Shown: positions 7,698 to 9,579 of the stretch, piece by piece
How positions within the stretch are numbered: position 1 is the stretch's first letter
Layout of the letters: the number at the start of each line of letters is the position of its first letter
Assembly: GCA_030149595.1 (NCBI GenBank)
Contig: JASFBI010000038.1
Location: 1 to 9,579, forward strand
Length of the DNA stretch: 9,579 nucleotides
Source: Desulfobacterales bacterium
GTDB taxonomy: Bacteria; Desulfobacterota; Desulfobacteria; Desulfobacterales; DAOWNP01
Reading direction: 5' to 3'
Program-made: the position numbers and the translations under genes
The notes under the pieces: model-generated
The model's database searches: none
The model's input: the letters and a program-made list of their open reading frames with translations, nothing else
What the model was told of the DNA's origin: nothing

Positions 7698-7704
7698 AAA
7701 AATA

Positions 7705-8631
7705 GTGGACCAGGCAAGTTCTTTAAGAAAAATAGTAAGTGAAAAAGCTTCAGATGTAGTTAAAAACAGAGTGCTTAAATCTTCTGATGTTGTTATTGGT
7801 GGTGTTACTGCAAATTATCCAAGGGTAATGGCAATTACAAGTGGAAAAGGAGGAGTAGGTAAGACAAATATTGCAGGGAATTTGGCAATAGCTTTTTCAA
7901 TGTTAGGAAGTAAGGTTTTTATACTTGATGCTGATCTTGGTCTGGCAAATATTGATATTATATTTGGTCTGCATTCTAAATATAATTTGAATCATGTTAT
8001 TAAAGGGGAAAAAGAGCTTTCTGAAATTTTAGTAGAAGGACCTTATGGAATAAAAATTATTCCAGGGGGGTCTGGCTTTTCTGATATAGCAAATTTAACA
8101 GAGGGGCAAAAGCTGAACCTGCTGAGTGAATTTGAAACATTGGATGATGAAATTGATATATTGATTATTGATACAGGAGCAGGTATTTCGTCAAACGTTC
8201 TCTATTTTAATCTTGTTGCAGAAGAGTGTATAATTGTTACTACTTTAGAGCCTACAGCAATTACTGATGCTTATGCTATGATTAAGGTTATGAGTACAAA
8301 GCATAATATGAAGTATTTTAAACTTCTTGTTAATAATGTTTCTTGTGTAAAAGAAGCTAAATTAGTGTATGTGACTTTGTGTAAAGTAATTGATAAGTTT
8401 TTAAATGATGTTATAATTGAATATATAGGTTTTATTCCTTCTGATCAAAAATTAAAAAAAGCTGTTTTAAATAGAAAACCTGTATTGGAAATGTTTCCTG
8501 ATACATGTTCGAGTAAAGGATTTACTGAGATAGCAAGTGTTCTTGCTTCATCTCCCAGGAGATATGAAGCAGATGGTAATCTTAAGTTTTTTTTGAACCG
8601 GTTTATAAATTTTGGGTTAATTAAAGAATAA
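7705..8631 (+). CDS. flhG: Flagellar number regulator FlhG (MinD/ParA-like ATPase)
   Basis: FlhG (also YlxH/FleN) is a MinD-type ATPase that limits flagellar number and stimulates the FlhF GTPase. From GTG 7705 it has 308 residues and opens with DQASSLR (2-8), the family's FlhF-activating motif. The motif itself supports this start over the TTG at 7672. The deviant Walker A motif SGKGGVGKT is at 46-54, followed by DADLGLANIDI (75-85) and IIDTGAG (154-160), all intact. The C-terminus ends in a segment with alternating hydrophobic and basic residues (KFFLNRFINFGLIKE), which could be the membrane-targeting helix known in MinD proteins. The linker between the DQA helix and the ATPase core looks about 10-20 residues longer than in FlhG proteins I remember. 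Position after flhF is the classic pairing. Confidence 0.95.
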   Translation: MDQASSLRKIVSEKASDVVKNRVLKSSDVVIGGVTANYPRVMAITSGKGGVGKTNIAGNLAIAFSMLGSKVFILDADLGLANIDIIFGLHSKYNLNHVIKGEKELSEILVEGPYGIKIIPGGSGFSDIANLTEGQKLNLLSEFETLDDEIDILIIDTGAGISSNVLYFNLVAEECIIVTTLEPTAITDAYAMIKVMSTKHNMKYFKLLVNNVSCVKEAKLVYVTLCKVIDKFLNDVIIEYIGFIPSDQKLKKAVLNRKPVLEMFPDTCSSKGFTEIASVLASSPRRYEADGNLKFFLNRFINFGLIKE

Positions 8632-8640
8632 AATATCATG

Positions 8641-8670
8641 TTAGACAAATTATTCATTATTTTTGTCTTA
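8641..8670. repeat. Inverted repeat in the flhG-fliA gap
   Basis: AGACAAA (8643-8649) and TTTGTCT (8662-8668) form a perfect 7-bp inverted repeat with a 12-nt spacer. It lies 12 nt after the flhG stop and about 35 nt before fliA. One further outer pair (8641 with 8670) is possible after a mismatch. No T-run follows, so it does not look like an intrinsic terminator; an operator or mRNA hairpin is possible, as is chance. I found no convincing sigma-70, sigma-54 or sigma-28 promoter in the 72-nt gap. Confidence 0.3.
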
Positions 8671-8703
8671 AAATTAATTAAATTGTTTTGAAATATTAAT
8701 AAA

Positions 8704-9474
8704 ATGAATCTTAAAAATATCAATACATATAAAGAAAATAGCGACGACTCTTTTGATATTAATGACAAGGAGCAGTTGGTAAAAAAATATGTTTATCTGG
8801 TAAAATATGTGGCAGCAAGGATTTCGCTGAGAGTGCCTGATACAGTTTTATTTGATGAGCTGGTAAGTGCTGGTTGCATAGGTCTTATGGATGCTATTGA
8901 AAAATATGATTCTTCAAAAAATGTAAAGTTTAAAACTTATGCAGAATTTAGAATTAAAGGGGCTATATTAGATGAGTTAAGAGGGATGGATATATATTCC
9001 AGGGGAATGCGGAAAAAGATTAAAGATATTGATAGTGCTGCTTTACAGGTTGAAAAACAAAAGGAGTGTCCGGCAGAAGATAGTGAAATAGCAGCAGAAC
9101 TGGGAATTGATATAAATGAATATTATAAAACAGTATCTGATATTCATGGTGCAAGTATTTTAAGACTTGATGCTTTTATGTTAAATAAAAATAATGAGAA
9201 TTTAAAGTATCAAACCTTTAAAGAGAGTCTGGTAGCTCGAGATAATCCTTTAGAAGAATTATCTAAAAAGGAGCTTAAACAGCAGGTTGTTTTAGCAATT
9301 TCAGAATTAACTAAAAAGGAGCAAATGGCTTTATCGTTGTATTATACAGAAGGTTTGACATTAAAAGAGGTAGGTCTTGTTATGGAATTGTCAGAGTCCA
9401 GAATTTGCCAGATTCATTCTAATGTTTTAAATAAGCTTAAAAATAAATTGGAAAAATATTATAATAAAGTTTAA
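8704..9474 (+). CDS. fliA: Flagellar RNA polymerase sigma factor FliA (sigma-28)
   Basis: FliA directs RNA polymerase to late flagellar and chemotaxis promoters and is normally held by the anti-sigma factor FlgM until the hook is complete. The 256-residue protein shows sigma region 2 at about residues 25-95 (LVKKYVYLVKYVAARISLRV, FDELVSAGCIGLMDAIEKYD, FKTYAEFRIKGAILDELRG). Region 3 covers about 100-160, and region 4 lies at 195-250 with a helix-turn-helix (GLTLKEVGLVMELSESRICQ). The segment where most FliA proteins read D-W-V-P-R-S reads D-I-Y-S-R-G here (96-101). ATG 8704 is the first possible start, since TGA at 8689-8691 is in frame. It lacks a clear ribosome site. A TTG at 8775 follows AAGGAG but only 3 nt away and would remove part of region 2. 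Sigma-28 identity is firm from sequence and context. Confidence 0.94.
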   Translation: MNLKNINTYKENSDDSFDINDKEQLVKKYVYLVKYVAARISLRVPDTVLFDELVSAGCIGLMDAIEKYDSSKNVKFKTYAEFRIKGAILDELRGMDIYSRGMRKKIKDIDSAALQVEKQKECPAEDSEIAAELGIDINEYYKTVSDIHGASILRLDAFMLNKNNENLKYQTFKESLVARDNPLEELSKKELKQQVVLAISELTKKEQMALSLYYTEGLTLKEVGLVMELSESRICQIHSNVLNKLKNKLEKYYNKV

Positions 9475-9479
9475 GAAAA

Positions 9480-9579
9480 ATGGCAAAAAAACCCGGAAAA
9501 AAAGTATCAGATAAGGTATCCCAGGATGACATAGATGGCCTGTTTGAGAAAGCAATAGCACCAAAAGCAAAAGCAAAGC
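9480..9579 (+). CDS. Unidentified gene, first 33 codons (3' end outside window), FliM-like SQDDID motif
   Basis: The ATG at 9480 lies 5 nt after the fliA stop and opens a frame that stays open to the window end. The visible product starts MAKKPGKKVSDKVSQ and goes on to DDIDGLFEKAIAPK, then an Ala/Lys repeat. The basic N-terminus is followed by V-S-Q-D-D-I-D-G-L-F, which resembles the CheY-P-binding N-terminus of FliM (L-S-Q-x-E-I-D-A-L-L). The Ala/Lys stretch after it looks like a flexible linker. Its position directly behind fliA in the same operon suggests a flagellar or chemotaxis role. The fold of the rest is not visible, so no name is given. The ribosome site is weak (AAGAAAA), as expected for a coupled gene. 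Confidence 0.7.
   Translation, partial: MAKKPGKKVSDKVSQDDIDGLFEKAIAPKAKAK

Noticed and set aside
7672..7704. TTG at 7672 as the flhG start
   Set aside because: The better start is GTG 7705, which has AAAGGAG seven bases upstream and gives the family N-terminus MDQASSLR.
8766..8777. AAGGAG followed by TTG as an alternative fliA start
   Set aside because: The spacing is only 3 nt and the shorter protein would lose the beginning of sigma region 2; more likely Lys-Glu codons that look like a ribosome site.
1..9579. Search for a novel defence, mobile or CRISPR-like system
   Set aside because: Every gene of useful length is a known flagellar gene in a common order; no transposase, integrase, direct-repeat array or tRNA-like structure was seen on either strand.

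Overview
This window is a single-strand, tightly packed flagellar operon from an AT-rich bacterium. In order it carries the 3' part of fliM, then fliN, fliO, fliP, fliQ, fliR, flhB, flhA, flhF, flhG and fliA, followed by the first 33 codons of an unidentified gene cut by the window end. All genes are on the + strand. Most gaps are under 20 nt or are overlaps. The three larger gaps are 60 nt before flhA, 103 nt before flhG and 72 nt before fliA. I see no strong terminator and no convincing promoter, so a single long transcript that starts upstream of the window is the simplest reading.

The gene order, the presence of both FlhF and FlhG, and a short FliN rather than a long FliY point to a Gram-negative, probably polarly flagellated bacterium. 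An anaerobic Desulfobacterota (former Deltaproteobacteria) lineage seems most likely to me. This is inferred from synteny and protein style and was not tested by any search. Other phyla, including spirochaetes, share parts of this order.

Region 1-985 encodes the C-ring switch proteins FliM and FliN, which set rotation direction and accept export cargo. Region 998-6498 encodes the membrane part of the flagellar type III export apparatus: FliO (assembly helper), FliP/FliQ/FliR (the export gate core), FlhB (substrate-specificity switch with its NPTH self-cleavage site) and FlhA (the export gate and cargo-docking ring). Region 6501-8631 encodes the SRP-type GTPase FlhF and the MinD-like ATPase FlhG, which together set flagellar position and number. 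Region 8704-9474 encodes the sigma-28 factor FliA, which transcribes late flagellar and chemotaxis genes. The partial last gene starts with a FliM-like SQDDID motif.

Two starts were moved to well-placed ribosome binding sites: fliQ to 2215, giving the family-typical 89 residues, and flhG to 7705, giving the family-typical MDQASSLR N-terminus. I found no mobile element, CRISPR array, RNA gene or new defence-like system. The points most worth a second look are the truncated gene with the CheY-binding-like motif, an unusual sequence in the promoter-recognition part of FliA, and weak hairpins in the gaps on either side of flhG.
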